Below, in pieces: positions 29,405-40,688 of a stretch of 64,000 nt of DNA. The notes beneath the pieces were generated by a model. It was not told where the DNA came from, made no database searches, and was given only the letters and a program-made list of their open reading frames with translations. The position numbers and the translations under genes were made by a program. Where the stretch lies: positions 1 to 64,000 of the forward strand of contig NW_027043824.1 of assembly GCF_037102585.1 (NCBI RefSeq), in the 5' to 3' direction. Position 1 is the stretch's first letter; every line of letters starts with the position of its first letter. The stretch comes from Saccharomycopsis crataegensis (Eukaryota > Ascomycota > Saccharomycetes > Ascoideales > Saccharomycopsidaceae).

Positions 29405-30634
29405 TCAAATAGGAGGTTTGTTTTGTTTGCTTTTCACCCAGCAATCAGCCCCGTCCAAAATGTTGCTCAATGGCCATTTCCGCTGAGAAATACCTTCCAA
29501 ATCGGTCGTCAACCCTTCTTTCTCAAACAATTCGATTCCGGCCCATCCGATCATCACCGCATTGTCAGTACATAGCGATGGGTCGGGGAAATGGAATCTC
29601 TGGAACTGGTTTTTGAGTTCCGTGGCGAGCAAGTACCGTAAGAACTTGTTTGATCCAACACCCCCGGAGCACACAAAATCCTTGGCGTTGGCAATCTTTT
29701 CTTTGTGGTTATTCAAGGCAATTTTCGTTCGATAGATTGTGTGGCCAAAAATCGCATCCTGAATTTCGAACCCGAGTATCTTCTTGATGTCCACTGCGAC
29801 ATTTTGAATGTCTCCATGATAATACTTTTCACTAGCATTCTTCATTTGCGTGATAAACGGAGAATAGGAATACTTTGTCACTTTGACACTTTTAGGAGTC
29901 GCCTTCAATGGGTTTGGTAGATCGACTGGTGCTAAATGTGGGTCCATCAGCAATTGTGTATAATTTTGTACCATCTCATGCATGCTTGTGTCTTTATCAT
30001 CACCAAATACAAACTTTTCAAGTTCCTTCCCCATCATCTGGCCTCTGATGCCAATATACTTAGCACATTTATCAATGGCATCACCCGCAGCAATGTCAAT
30101 GGTTTCACCAATGATCTCGTGCTTCAACACGCTTTCAGAATATACCAATATCGTATGTCCCCCACTGGCCAATAAACTGACACATGGGAAACTAGGCAGC
30201 TGGCCATTTGAAATCATCCGTGGGATTAATAAATGGCCCAACATGTGGTGAACTCCAACAATAGGCACATTCCATCCGATACTCAATCCTTTGGCGAACT
30301 CGTAGCCCACACTCAAACTTCCAGGCATCCCGGGGCCGCGGGTGGCACAAACAAGATCTATTTGGGGATTACCAAACTCATCTATGGTTTTTTTCACTAA
30401 TTTCCCAAGACGCTGTTGGTGAAGTACATGGGCTTTTGTAGGAATGATTCCTCCGTCCTCTATTACTGATGCAAGTGATTCTCGTTGATGTGATACAAGA
30501 GTTGGAGGACTATTGACATCTGGACGGTCTATGAGGGCCACACAAGTATCATCACAGGAAGTTTCTATAGCTAAGACTTTATAAGATCTTTGAAAGTTTC
30601 GTAGCACTTTCAAAGAACGAGGGTACCTTATCAT
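29405..30634 (-). CDS. QRI7: Mitochondrial tRNA t6A synthase Qri7
   Basis: A 409-residue TsaD/OSGEPL1-family protein that transfers threonylcarbamoyl to A37 of ANN-decoding mitochondrial tRNAs. A basic presequence (MIRYPRSLKVLRNFQRSYK) precedes VLAIETSCDDTCVALID. The metal-binding histidines are in VGVHHMLGHLLIPR, and the nucleotide-binding loops include LLASGGHTILV and VCSGGVGSNKFLR. DNAVMIGWAGIELF closes the ASKHA fold. Length matches S. cerevisiae Qri7 (407 aa). Kae1, the cytosolic relative, lacks the presequence, so the mitochondrial form is favoured. Confidence 0.94.
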   Translation of the reverse strand: MIRYPRSLKVLRNFQRSYKVLAIETSCDDTCVALIDRPDVNSPPTLVSHQRESLASVIEDGGIIPTKAHVLHQQRLGKLVKKTIDEFGNPQIDLVCATRGPGMPGSLSVGYEFAKGLSIGWNVPIVGVHHMLGHLLIPRMISNGQLPSFPCVSLLASGGHTILVYSESVLKHEIIGETIDIAAGDAIDKCAKYIGIRGQMMGKELEKFVFGDDKDTSMHEMVQNYTQLLMDPHLAPVDLPNPLKATPKSVKVTKYSYSPFITQMKNASEKYYHGDIQNVAVDIKKILGFEIQDAIFGHTIYRTKIALNNHKEKIANAKDFVCSGGVGSNKFLRYLLATELKNQFQRFHFPDPSLCTDNAVMIGWAGIELFEKEGLTTDLEGISQRKWPLSNILDGADCWVKSKQNKPPI

Positions 30635-30965
30635 TATATGACTCTATTATTTAGTTTGGTCTTGATTCTTCATAAGGAATTCCATCTAAAAATTGGTTAT
30701 GATCATTTTGGTTTTTTTTTTTTCCTGCTACAATCATACTGATCACACTTGCAAATACATAAACTCACAGCATACGATGAATATATTATTCAGTTACACA
30801 ATTTGAAAACTATTTGTTGAAGGATAAACCAAACCGATAAAGGAAAAGAAATATCATAGGTTGGTAAAAATTTGTGGTGAGAGGAAGTTTTTGAGAGAGA
30901 GAGAGAGAGAGAAAAAAAAGGCCACATCTCTCGATTTCAAAATTCTTGAACAGAAAGCATTTAAA
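30635..30965. other. QRI7 promoter and SNX4 3' flank
   Basis: No gene. A (GA)8 tract lies at about 30895-30911, and a T-run at 30712-30722. Confidence 0.45.
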
Positions 30966-32762
30966 TCATTCAACACTTGTTCTCTTATTATAATCGTTTA
31001 TATCACTTTCCAAGGATTTTTCAATTTTTTCCCAATCGTTGATGATGTTTTTGTAGAACCCAATGTAATTGCTTGTCAAATCACTTAAGTTGTATTTCAA
31101 TTCATTTGATTTTATAACGTCAAAGTATTGCATTTCGTGTAAGATCTCATTTTCAAATACTTCAAATATTTGTTTGGCATTAACAACCTCCCGCTCTAAG
31201 GTCTCGATTTTCACGGATAACTTGATTAATCTTTCCTTCTTCTGATACATGGAATTTATCCCCCTTATATCGTCCAACTTCGAAGATAAAAAGTTGCTTG
31301 TATTGGCAGCAAGGGTGGTTAATGTCGAGGGTTTTGGGGTGGGCAAAGTGATGCTAGGGTCTTTTGCTACCAGAGTGGTGCTATGAGGGGTGGCCAATGA
31401 GCTGACATCATCTGTGAATTGCCCACCAGTCTGCTGTAGTAACTGATTTTTTTCTTGGATTGCTCGTGCCAAATATTCCGATAACGCCTCGAAATCAATT
31501 TGCTTTTGTTCTTTGACCTTTATCAAGTTTTTGATTGAGTAAATATAGTTCTCCAAATCCTTTAATGATATCAAATAATCATTGTCCAAATAGGTTTTTA
31601 ATTGGTTCAATCCTATAGATAGATTCTCTAAACCTTTGCTGAATTTCACGTAACTTGATGATTTGGACTCGTCAAGGAATTTACTATTTTTCAACGTTCT
31701 ATCGGATTCATCTTTGATAGACGGTAAGGGTTTCATTATTGGCTGATTTTTTATCACTGGATCATCGCTTCTTTGCTTTGTGGTACCATCTACGCCTTGA
31801 TTATTTTCATTGGTTAATGAGTTGCTCGATTCTAATTCATCCAATTTTACCACCAATTCAGCAAACGACTGGAAGTTAGTCCCCAAATCGCCCAATCTCT
31901 TAATATATTTTTGGAAACTCTTGTCAATTTTGATGACATTATCATTGAGCTTATTACACCGCTCATTAATTTCTACAAACTCCTTGTTAGGCTGGGCTTG
32001 CGGGTGTTTGAAAGCATTCATGAAAATGTCAGAAATCGAGTCGGAAACTGGATTCAAATTCCCAAATTCTCCCTCATTATTCTCGTTATTGTGTTTCTGG
32101 GCATGCGCAACGTTCAAACTATCTTTGTACGAGTTCCAATCGCTCGACTCTAAGAAAATATGATAAATCTTTGATCGTTTCAACACAGGATGCAATGACA
32201 TTCGCCTCAAGAATCTTGTCAATGATGACGCTCTCTTGCTTGTGAAGTCCCACCCGAAACGATCACCTTTCAAGTATTCCAATCTTTGCTTATCAGGTAA
32301 CGGAGGTAAAGCACAGGCCGGAAAGTCATTAATCAAGCACTGATACAAAAAGTAAAAGTCAGAAAAACGGCGTCTAACCTTGAGCCGGGAGGTTTTGAAT
32401 AATGGATCGTTGGTATGAGTTTCAATGAGATACGAAATATAAGCATTCTGGCCATCACTTTCCTTTTGGGGCGAAGATACGACTGAGGTAACAAAAACTG
32501 TATTATCTTCTTCATTCACTTTGTACTTATCGGACATCGACTCTACTGCACTGTGTTCTCTTTTGTGGATTGCGCCTTGACTTCTTGTTTCATCCTTTGG
32601 GGCTCCAGCATTCGAAGTTAATATTTCATTGATATTTGAAGGGGAGGATAAGCCAGAAGATTTGGCTGGCGATCGTGGAGGTGTTTGGGCCAGTTTGGTG
32701 GCGGTGTTGTTGTTGATAGTTGAGTCTCTATCCCAACGCACAGATGCAAATTCCTCATCCAT
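30966..32762 (-). CDS. SNX4: Sorting nexin Snx4/Atg24
   Basis: A 598-residue PX-BAR protein. Residues 1-80 are disordered. The PX domain (about 85-205) shows the PI3P-binding RRRFSDFYFLYQCL, the loop PPLPDKQRLEYLKGDRF and FTSKRASSLTRFLRRMSLHP. Residues about 240-590 are helical and acidic/basic, as in a BAR domain. The KGDRF and RRAHSL-like signatures point to Snx4 rather than Snx41/Snx42. Snx4 recycles the SNARE Snc1 from endosomes to the Golgi and supports selective autophagy. It is longer than S. cerevisiae Snx4 (423 aa), mainly through linkers (about 325-370 and 480-520). Confidence 0.88.
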   Translation of the reverse strand: MDEEFASVRWDRDSTINNNTATKLAQTPPRSPAKSSGLSSPSNINEILTSNAGAPKDETRSQGAIHKREHSAVESMSDKYKVNEEDNTVFVTSVVSSPQKESDGQNAYISYLIETHTNDPLFKTSRLKVRRRFSDFYFLYQCLINDFPACALPPLPDKQRLEYLKGDRFGWDFTSKRASSLTRFLRRMSLHPVLKRSKIYHIFLESSDWNSYKDSLNVAHAQKHNNENNEGEFGNLNPVSDSISDIFMNAFKHPQAQPNKEFVEINERCNKLNDNVIKIDKSFQKYIKRLGDLGTNFQSFAELVVKLDELESSNSLTNENNQGVDGTTKQRSDDPVIKNQPIMKPLPSIKDESDRTLKNSKFLDESKSSSYVKFSKGLENLSIGLNQLKTYLDNDYLISLKDLENYIYSIKNLIKVKEQKQIDFEALSEYLARAIQEKNQLLQQTGGQFTDDVSSLATPHSTTLVAKDPSITLPTPKPSTLTTLAANTSNFLSSKLDDIRGINSMYQKKERLIKLSVKIETLEREVVNAKQIFEVFENEILHEMQYFDVIKSNELKYNLSDLTSNYIGFYKNIINDWEKIEKSLESDINDYNKRTSVE

Positions 32763-33077
32763 TATTCCTCGAATCGGAGTATACTAGGTATGGATAGCAA
32801 GCCTCTCAATTTTGTATTGTGACAAAGTGATATTTGTGCTAATTTTTCTCGTACTGATTGGTCTACTGATTGGAAGGATGTCTGTTTATCTCTCTCCTGC
32901 ATTTGCCATCATCACTCTATCGCATTTTTTTTTTTTTTTTTTGCTTTTAAACATCATCACGTGGAAAGCGACAGAATAATAATACCGGAAAACTGGGTCC
33001 CACCAAACTACAATCATAGACATTCCAACAAAAAAATTAAAAAGATTTCATTAAATTAATACATATAATCGTAAATA
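32763..33077. promoter_or_regulatory. SNX4 promoter and CDH1 3' flank
   Basis: No gene. A poly-T run (about 32926-32942) and a CACGTGG E-box near 32957-32963 stand upstream of SNX4; the far end is the CDH1 3' flank. Confidence 0.45.
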
Positions 33078-35003
33078 TCATCTCAATTGCATGAATGACT
33101 TCAATAGTATACTGTTTTGGTTATCATTCCTATTTCTCTCAAACACTTTCCAAAATCTGAGAGTCTCATCACCAGCGCCAGTCACAATACTTTCACCATC
33201 TGGACTCATTGCCAAATACAACACCCTGTATGTATGTCCAGTCAACGAAGCAATTTGTGTCAATTCGTACGAATTGTTTGTTGCAGAATGAGTAACAGGA
33301 ATATTTGGGGATGCTGTGCCATTATTGCTTTGATTGTATTTCCAGATGACAATTTGATTTTTTGAGTAACCGTGGGTGCTGACCAACTCATGAGAATTTT
33401 TGGACCAAATCAAATTACACACTTGAGATCCAGTGTCGATGTCATTTAATTTGGTACCTGTAATAGTGTTCCAAATTTTGATTCGTCTGTCAGCCGTACC
33501 TCCGCCTGATGCTAGTATACCACGTTGGTGAGGATTCCAAGAAATTGCCTTGATGGCTGCAGTATGTTCTTCGAAGCTGTGCAACGGCTTTGAGGTATTG
33601 AATCCATCCCAAACGAGTAGTTTGTTGTCATTACCCCCACTAGCCAATTTATTTTCTTCGACGTTCCATCGAAGACCGCAAATCTCTTGACGATGGAAAT
33701 TTTCAAGCTTATTAATATAATGCTCGGGAACCCGGACGTCTCTATTCAAAATTGATCGGTCCCTTGATCCAGAACTTAGAATATGTTCGTTCCATGCTAG
33801 TGAGCCAACACGGGAAATGTGGCCGGTCATAGTTCTTGTACATCGACACATTGTAGCATCCCAAACTTCTACCGACCCCATATTGGTTCCTATTGCCAAA
33901 TGAGTACCTGCGCCAATCCACGACAAGCTAGTGATTTTATTGTTGTCGCCCAAGTCGCAAAGTCTATCTACGGAGCCGGTTACACCATCCCATAGATATA
34001 CGCATGAACCTAGCCCAACAGCCAAAATATTTTGGGAGCTCCAGTCCACCAAATTGAGGTAGAAGTCATCGGCCAATTCCGGGGCGTCGAGAACACGGTA
34101 CGGTACCTTTGATATTTGTCTGGGTTTCCTTTGAGGTGATAGTAGTAACCGTTGGGAATCCGGTCTGACTGGGGATAAGGAATATATTTCGTTGGTAACG
34201 TCAGCATTAAAGGTAGAAGTTGATTTGATTTTTCTTGGTGATTTATAAGTCAATAAATTTGACGATGATTTGGGAGAAGTGACAATGACTTTCTCGGGAC
34301 TATCTCGTGTTAGGGAGCTTCTTCTTCTTCTTCTTCTTCTCGTCGAAAGATCATTTATTAGGGCGTGGTTTAAGTCAAAATTGTTCAGGCTATTAGCTTG
34401 ATGATTTGATGGGGAATGAGAACTTGAGCCATTATTGTTGATGGCTGGCCCAAAGAAGTCAAGATTGTCAACGTCATTTACATTGGTATTGATATCATTC
34501 TGGGCTCTTGGGGGAGTTTGTTCATTATTTATTATGCCAGCACTGTTAAGATTGTTGAGGACCGATGCCGATGATGATGAGGTGTATGGGCGGTTAATGT
34601 TGCCGATACGAGAAGGCGGGGTGGCGCTTGGCACATTGTCACCAAATAACTCTGCTTTCAAGATGGTTGAGAATGTAAGGTTTGCTTCTTGTTTTCTCTT
34701 CAAATCCAAGTCACTTTCGGGGTCCTGGTTGGTGTCATTTAACGGAGACGAGAATACATGGTGGTTGAGGGAAAATGCTGCTGATATATCGACGGAGTTT
34801 CTGTTAGGGATATAACGGTCTCCGTATACTGTTTTGCTGGCCAATTTTTTTCTGTTTGGAGACAGGTTTGGCACGGGTAAAGGAGAAGAAGTTGATGATG
34901 AGTACTTGTTGTGATTAGTTGATCTGAAAGGGGAGGGCGACGGGGAGCTTGGGGGAGATATTTTGTCGACCACTGATCGATTATTATTATCGCTTGACTC
35001 CAT
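33078..35003 (-). CDS. CDH1: APC/C activator Cdh1 (Hct1)
   Basis: A 641-residue WD40 activator of the anaphase-promoting complex in G1. The C-box DRYIPNR is at residues 62-68, ahead of a Ser/Pro-rich segment with several S-P sites that CDK could phosphorylate to block APC/C binding. PYRVLDAPELADDFYLN near residue 300 opens the seven-blade propeller typical of Cdc20/Cdh1. The very C-terminus, SFMQLR, is an Ile-Arg-type tail (here Leu-Arg) for docking Cdc27/Cdc23. A CTTCTT tract encodes a run of seven arginines (RRRRRRR) near residue 225, a possible nuclear localisation signal. Cdh1 rather than Cdc20 is chosen by the C-box context and the LLLSPQRKPRQISKVP linker. Confidence 0.9.
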   Translation of the reverse strand: MESSDNNNRSVVDKISPPSSPSPSPFRSTNHNKYSSSTSSPLPVPNLSPNRKKLASKTVYGDRYIPNRNSVDISAAFSLNHHVFSSPLNDTNQDPESDLDLKRKQEANLTFSTILKAELFGDNVPSATPPSRIGNINRPYTSSSSASVLNNLNSAGIINNEQTPPRAQNDINTNVNDVDNLDFFGPAINNNGSSSHSPSNHQANSLNNFDLNHALINDLSTRRRRRRRSSLTRDSPEKVIVTSPKSSSNLLTYKSPRKIKSTSTFNADVTNEIYSLSPVRPDSQRLLLSPQRKPRQISKVPYRVLDAPELADDFYLNLVDWSSQNILAVGLGSCVYLWDGVTGSVDRLCDLGDNNKITSLSWIGAGTHLAIGTNMGSVEVWDATMCRCTRTMTGHISRVGSLAWNEHILSSGSRDRSILNRDVRVPEHYINKLENFHRQEICGLRWNVEENKLASGGNDNKLLVWDGFNTSKPLHSFEEHTAAIKAISWNPHQRGILASGGGTADRRIKIWNTITGTKLNDIDTGSQVCNLIWSKNSHELVSTHGYSKNQIVIWKYNQSNNGTASPNIPVTHSATNNSYELTQIASLTGHTYRVLYLAMSPDGESIVTGAGDETLRFWKVFERNRNDNQNSILLKSFMQLR

Positions 35004-35717
35004 GATGAGAAGATTTGGCTATAAAAGCTGGGATTATTAGGGAGGGACTTTGGTGATTTGTTAGTGTATATGATAATAACTGTGATGGGGAGGGCGGGCA
35101 CCAAGATAAGAAATATAATCAAGAATGAGGGAAGAACAATAAGTTTTTCAGGAATAGTTGACTTGTCCAGCAAGGTAGCAACAATTCATAACCCTCTTGA
35201 TGAGCTGGATGAGTATATATACTGTGTATAGTGCAAGATAATATGATACATATGATAACCAGCATCACTTTGTACTTTTTCCTAATTTTGTGCCCGCCAT
35301 CTGAGAAAAAAAAAAATGGAAATGTTACGAGGCCCTGGTGGGTGTTTGTTTCTCTTGGGTGGCAAACGGAGCATTACTGTTTATTGGAGTGTATGCTATC
35401 TCATCATATATTTATATATATATATATATATATATACCACACTATTACTATCTCATTCTACATCATTATAAGTCACCGTTACTCTCCCATCCCCCAAGGG
35501 TGTTACTCAGTGCGATTAAAAAACAAAATAAAAAGTTGCGTTTTCCTCTCACAAAACACAGTAAAAAAAAACCAAATAAAAAAAAAGTCAGAAAAAAAAA
35601 AAAGGAAAAATATCCCAAACTCTTTTTGCATCCTCCACGTTTGGCATATCATTTTTCTTTCACCAGTCTCTTTCACTCTCTCCTCCCAATTATCGCAAGT
35701 ACTCTTCCACTCCTAAA
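35004..35717. promoter_or_regulatory. Divergent promoter, CDH1 / RhoGAP
   Basis: 714 bp between two diverging genes. It holds a GGTGGCAAA word at 35358-35366, the consensus of the Rpn4 proteasome element; a tatatatatat run at about 35410-35436; and A-runs near 35560-35605. Which gene each element serves is not clear. Confidence 0.5.
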
Positions 35718-37046
35718 ATGGCTGGCGATTCTAACCAAAGGATTTCCTGGTGGAAATTCAAATCCAAAGGCTCACAAGATCCAAACAATGACGACCCGGA
35801 TCACCAACACATGCCCCTTTCTTTATCTCCCCACGACAATGACCCCCCAGCAACATCGTCTGTCACCGACCCAACCACCACTATCTCACATCCCCCAGCA
35901 GAATCTTCAACCCAGCACTTTAAGGATCTTAGAGAACAATTCATTCAAAGCAAAAATACCGACCTCAGCAATAACTCGATCTTTGGTGTCGAGCTAGAAA
36001 AATCCTTGCAAGTTGCCTCCGCCAAAATCTATGTCCCCAACAGCTCCCAAGCCAATGATGATGATAATGAAAACAAGCCTGCCGACGTTGCAGAATACGG
36101 TGAAATCCCTGTCGTGGTAGCAAAATGCGGCTCGTTCCTTAAACTCAACGGTTTATCTGTCGAAGGTATCTTCAGAGTCGGTGGCTCGAGTAAAAGAGTG
36201 AAGGAACTACAACAAATCTTCAGTGAAGCCCCGGACTATGGCAAGAAATTGGACTGGGATGGGTTTACCGTACATGATGCTGCGTCACTTCTTCGGAGAT
36301 ACTTGAACTCCTTGCCCCAGCCAGTGATACCTTTGGACCAATACGAGGCATTTAGGGCTCCTTTGAAATCAAGACCAAGAGTATTGGCTTATTTCACCTA
36401 CAGAGGTGTTTCTAACCCACCTAAAGACAATATCACAACTACATCATCCACCACCGGTCCAATAGCCTCGACGCCCAACCCGGGATCAGCTGGCGGTGCT
36501 CCTCAATTAACTTCTGCCCACAACTCATCAACTACACCGGCGCCATCGCAATTCGTTGCCCAAGTGACAAGAAAACCCGTCCCTATCCTTAGCGATGACA
36601 CCTCATCTTCGCAAATCAACACGGCGGCTCAAGACGAACCGGCCGACTCAGCACAAGAACAAGAACAACCTGAAGTCGATGAGAAAACCAAAGAACTTGC
36701 GAAGAAAAGGCGTCGTAGATTGAAAAAACATAAGCGCTTTGTCGAAGACATTAAGGGAGCCCTGGAAGAGTATCAAAAACTTGTTGCCGGTTTACCTATT
36801 CTTCGTAAAAAGTTGTTGCTTTACATTCTCGACTTGCTTGATGCCTTTAGTGAACATTCAGAAGAAAACAGAATGTCTTCTTCCAATCTTTCAGCGGTTT
36901 TCCAGCCTTCAATTTTATCGCATCCAAAACACGATATGTCACCAGATGAATATGTTTTATCTCAAAAAGTGGTGGAATTCCTCGTGGAGTACAGTTATAA
37001 ATTATTACCTGAGCAAACGGGCGTCCAAATCCACCACCAACAGTGA
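35718..37046 (+). CDS. Rho GTPase-activating protein, Sac7/Bag7 type
   Basis: A 442-residue RhoGAP. FGVELEKSLQVASAKIYVP begins the domain; GEIPVVVAKCGSFLKLNG then VEGIFRVGGSSKRVKEL holds the catalytic arginine finger (Arg near residue 153); later come HDAASLLRRYLNSLPQPVIP, LLLYILDLLDAFSEHSEENRMSSSNLSAVFQPSILSHP and SQKVVEFLVEYSY. Between the halves lies a low-complexity insertion of roughly 100 residues (Thr/Ser/Pro, then Glu-rich, then KKRRRRLKKHKR). Sac7 and Bag7 turn off Rho1 to control cell-wall and actin signalling. SAC7 and BAG7 are duplicates in S. cerevisiae, so I give no symbol. Confidence 0.85.
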   Translation: MAGDSNQRISWWKFKSKGSQDPNNDDPDHQHMPLSLSPHDNDPPATSSVTDPTTTISHPPAESSTQHFKDLREQFIQSKNTDLSNNSIFGVELEKSLQVASAKIYVPNSSQANDDDNENKPADVAEYGEIPVVVAKCGSFLKLNGLSVEGIFRVGGSSKRVKELQQIFSEAPDYGKKLDWDGFTVHDAASLLRRYLNSLPQPVIPLDQYEAFRAPLKSRPRVLAYFTYRGVSNPPKDNITTTSSTTGPIASTPNPGSAGGAPQLTSAHNSSTTPAPSQFVAQVTRKPVPILSDDTSSSQINTAAQDEPADSAQEQEQPEVDEKTKELAKKRRRRLKKHKRFVEDIKGALEEYQKLVAGLPILRKKLLLYILDLLDAFSEHSEENRMSSSNLSAVFQPSILSHPKHDMSPDEYVLSQKVVEFLVEYSYKLLPEQTGVQIHHQQ

Positions 37047-38026
<980 letters not shown>

Positions 38027-38395
38027 ATGAACGCCCCAGAAAGATTCGAATTATTTCTTTTGCCTGATGGTACTCCAAAACTTCAAATTGAACCAGATAG
38101 AAAAGCCCGTAACGCTGCAATTATTGAGTTCGAACGTGAGGACCATACCTTAGGTAACTTACTTCGTGCACAATTGTTGGCTGACAGAAGAGTGATATTT
38201 GTCGGTTACAAGATTGAACATCCACTTTTCCCTAAATTCAAAATGAGAATTCAAACAGAAGAAGGTTATAAGCCGACAGAGGCATTGAAGAATGCATGTG
38301 CTTCGATCATCAGTCAATTACTGAGCTTGGAGGATAATTTCAAGAAGGAATGGGACACCAAAATGTTTGCACATGAGGTTATGGATGATAATTGA
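38027..38395 (+). CDS. RPB11: RNA polymerase II subunit Rpb11
   Basis: A 122-residue full-length Rpb11, partner of Rpb3 in the Pol II assembly platform (equivalent of a bacterial alpha subunit half). [52 protein letters not shown] and an amphipathic C-terminal helix are as in other fungi (S. cerevisiae 120 aa). One in-frame CTG at 38321-38323 (codon 99) falls where human RPB11 has serine in my recollection, suggesting CUG is read as Ser. No intron is needed. Confidence 0.97.
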   Translation: MNAPERFELFLLPDGTPKLQIEPDRKARNAAIIEFEREDHTLGNLLRAQLLADRRVIFVGYKIEHPLFPKFKMRIQTEEGYKPTEALKNACASIISQLLSLEDNFKKEWDTKMFAHEVMDDN

Positions 38396-40688
38396 TTAAC
38401 CATGATGGTGGATAACATAGAACGTCTATGTGAATGAATCATTTACAAAAAGCACCCTATGGAGGTGAATTAATAACAATTCACAAAGAAGTAATACACC
38501 AAAATCTAGGTAACAAGATTGGTGTCATCTTGATGAAGTCTTTATTTTTGGCCTACACATCCTCAGTTAGATATTATGCTATTTCATTATAGGAGATATT
38601 GCTTTTTTTCTTTCTTCTTGGGCATCTTTTGGCTTCCTGAGTTGATGTTTTTCGATTTTTATTTTTTGCTTATTTTTGTCTATTCTCTTGGGTTTTATTT
38701 CTTGTTTTATTGGGTTGACCTAACTTTGGGACCCCTTAAAATATTTGTACATTATTTAATGAAAAGCTATGCATGTTGTTTTTACATCTAGTAGATTGGT
38801 TTTCGATGGAATATTTGTGAGACATGGTTACTTTTAGTAATCAATAATCAAAAAAAAAGAGCTCAACAAGCCGGTTTTCAATTGTCAATCAAGATATATA
38901 AACTTGACAAATGATAATATAATAATAGTACTGGCTACTGACTCTGATCAGCGGCTGGATGACATTTATTATTCTAGCTTGGGATTAGTTGATATCAAAA
39001 TGGTTGTGACTACCGGATTGTCCACTCTGAAAAGAATCAAATCCACTTCAAAGTTAAGAAATATATACATAAACATATCCCGTGGTTCAATATCTTTATA
39101 GAAACGATCAATAGGAATTGTTCTTACTTTTAAAATACTGAACAGTATTTTTGAAAATATGCCACGTTGCTTCCGACTAAAACTTTGAAGGACCCAATCC
39201 TGGACCATTTCCCTCCCCCTCCCCTTTTTTTTTTATCACCAGTCTCCGTATCTTTATTTCTAATGGGTTTTGGCCAGTGCTAACTTGTGAGATTTGGTAT
39301 GGTGACAAACTCATAATAATTGAAAAGGTTTTGGGCCTCGGTGCGAATTTACCTTATATAATAAGTGCTTATTTATTTGTATTATTAAAAATTTGGTTAT
39401 CAAACTTACCAATTCTTTATTGTAAGGCAGTGGCCTGCTAATTTACCTTCTCTCAAAAAAAAAAAGAAAGAATATATGAACAAACAACTCTCCGATGCAT
39501 CAATTGTGAAAGACTGCTTTTCCATGAAAATATCGTGATGAGGCTGGTTTTGTTTCCGTGGCATTGTTATCATATTATTGATGAAAATATACTGAATCAA
39601 CCTTTCATACTTCGTTAAAATCTTTTCCATGGTTGCTCAATCATTTTTCTCGATATAAAGTGCTATAGTGATCTCTAACACTTTTTTTTTTCTTTCATCC
39701 CACAAATATACTTCAAGAAGGATATAATTAATAGATCATCCGACAATTATTTACTAAGCTAACCCATATTTTACAATGAAGCATAATTCTTTGTTTGTCC
39801 TTCTTTTAAATAGCAACACTGTGGGGAGGATCAGGTAATCTTATCAATTTGTTTATAGTTAGATCTTCTGAGCCATTATGGATCTCAAATTTAATAAAAA
39901 ATTATTAATAAGAAATGATCTGTCTCACTGACAACAGCATTTGATATTGGAAATTCATTCAAAGACTTAGCAATCCCAAGCATGCATGACCTTAATAAAT
40001 TATATTTCTCAGTAACCCCCACGTCTTGAACGAAATATTTATTAATATTCGCAACAACTGAGTAAAAAAATTGGGTTTTTCAAAAGGAGAAAGAAAATGG
40101 GTCAGATCATAAGGCTTTTAAATAGGTTGAATCTCTCTTGGAATCATGCAAGATTGTGTGATAGGTGTGCTATGTGGGCTATCATTTGTTAACAGTAGCT
40201 GAAATTCGGACATTTTCTAATTATTTAATTGTATATTGATTTGCTACTAGATTCTAATAGCAAGTCTTAAATAAATGACAAAGAAATAAGCAACATGTAT
40301 GCGGAAATCTTACAATACATATATTATTATTGCTGATTATAGCAGATGCTGGGTAGATGGTACTAATGGCATTTATAAGAACTATATTCAGAAACATCGT
40401 GTCTTGAACAACAAAAAGTTCCAGAAAAAGGAAAAGAGCCTTTAAAAAAAAAAGATTGCAGAAAATACCTACCATTGGGTGAATTCGTTTCTTAATTATT
40501 TTGAGAGATGACCGATCATGCTGGAATTCTACTGACGTGCTTTCTCAACTCCATCTCATCGCCAGGGCAGCATATCCCCAAGAAAAATTTCATTACAAAA
40601 AAATTTTTTTTTTTTTTATATTTATTATTATGAGCCTAAACCATCAGAGCATCCTCCAAGAAACAAAAAACAGATAAATTCCTTCAAA
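38396..40688. other. 2.3-kb interval without a recognisable gene
   Basis: Between RPB11 and YTM1 no ORF above 80 codons is convincing; the few short ones lack protein-like composition. The interval is AT-rich with T-runs (39223-39233, 39682-39692, 40602-40617). I see no repeats, tRNA or LTR. It could hold an untranslated RNA, an unusually long promoter or a small regional centromere; none of these is shown by the sequence. Confidence 0.55.

Noticed and set aside
35358-35366. GGTGGCAAA as evidence that CDH1 or the RhoGAP gene is an Rpn4 target
   Set aside because: A single 9-bp match in 714 bp of promoter could be chance, and neither gene is a classical proteasome gene; kept only as a note in the promoter entry.
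38576-39101. 65-71-codon ORFs in the interval after RPB11
   Set aside because: Non-ATG starts or Phe/Tyr-rich composition from T-runs; no domain, no Kozak-like context.
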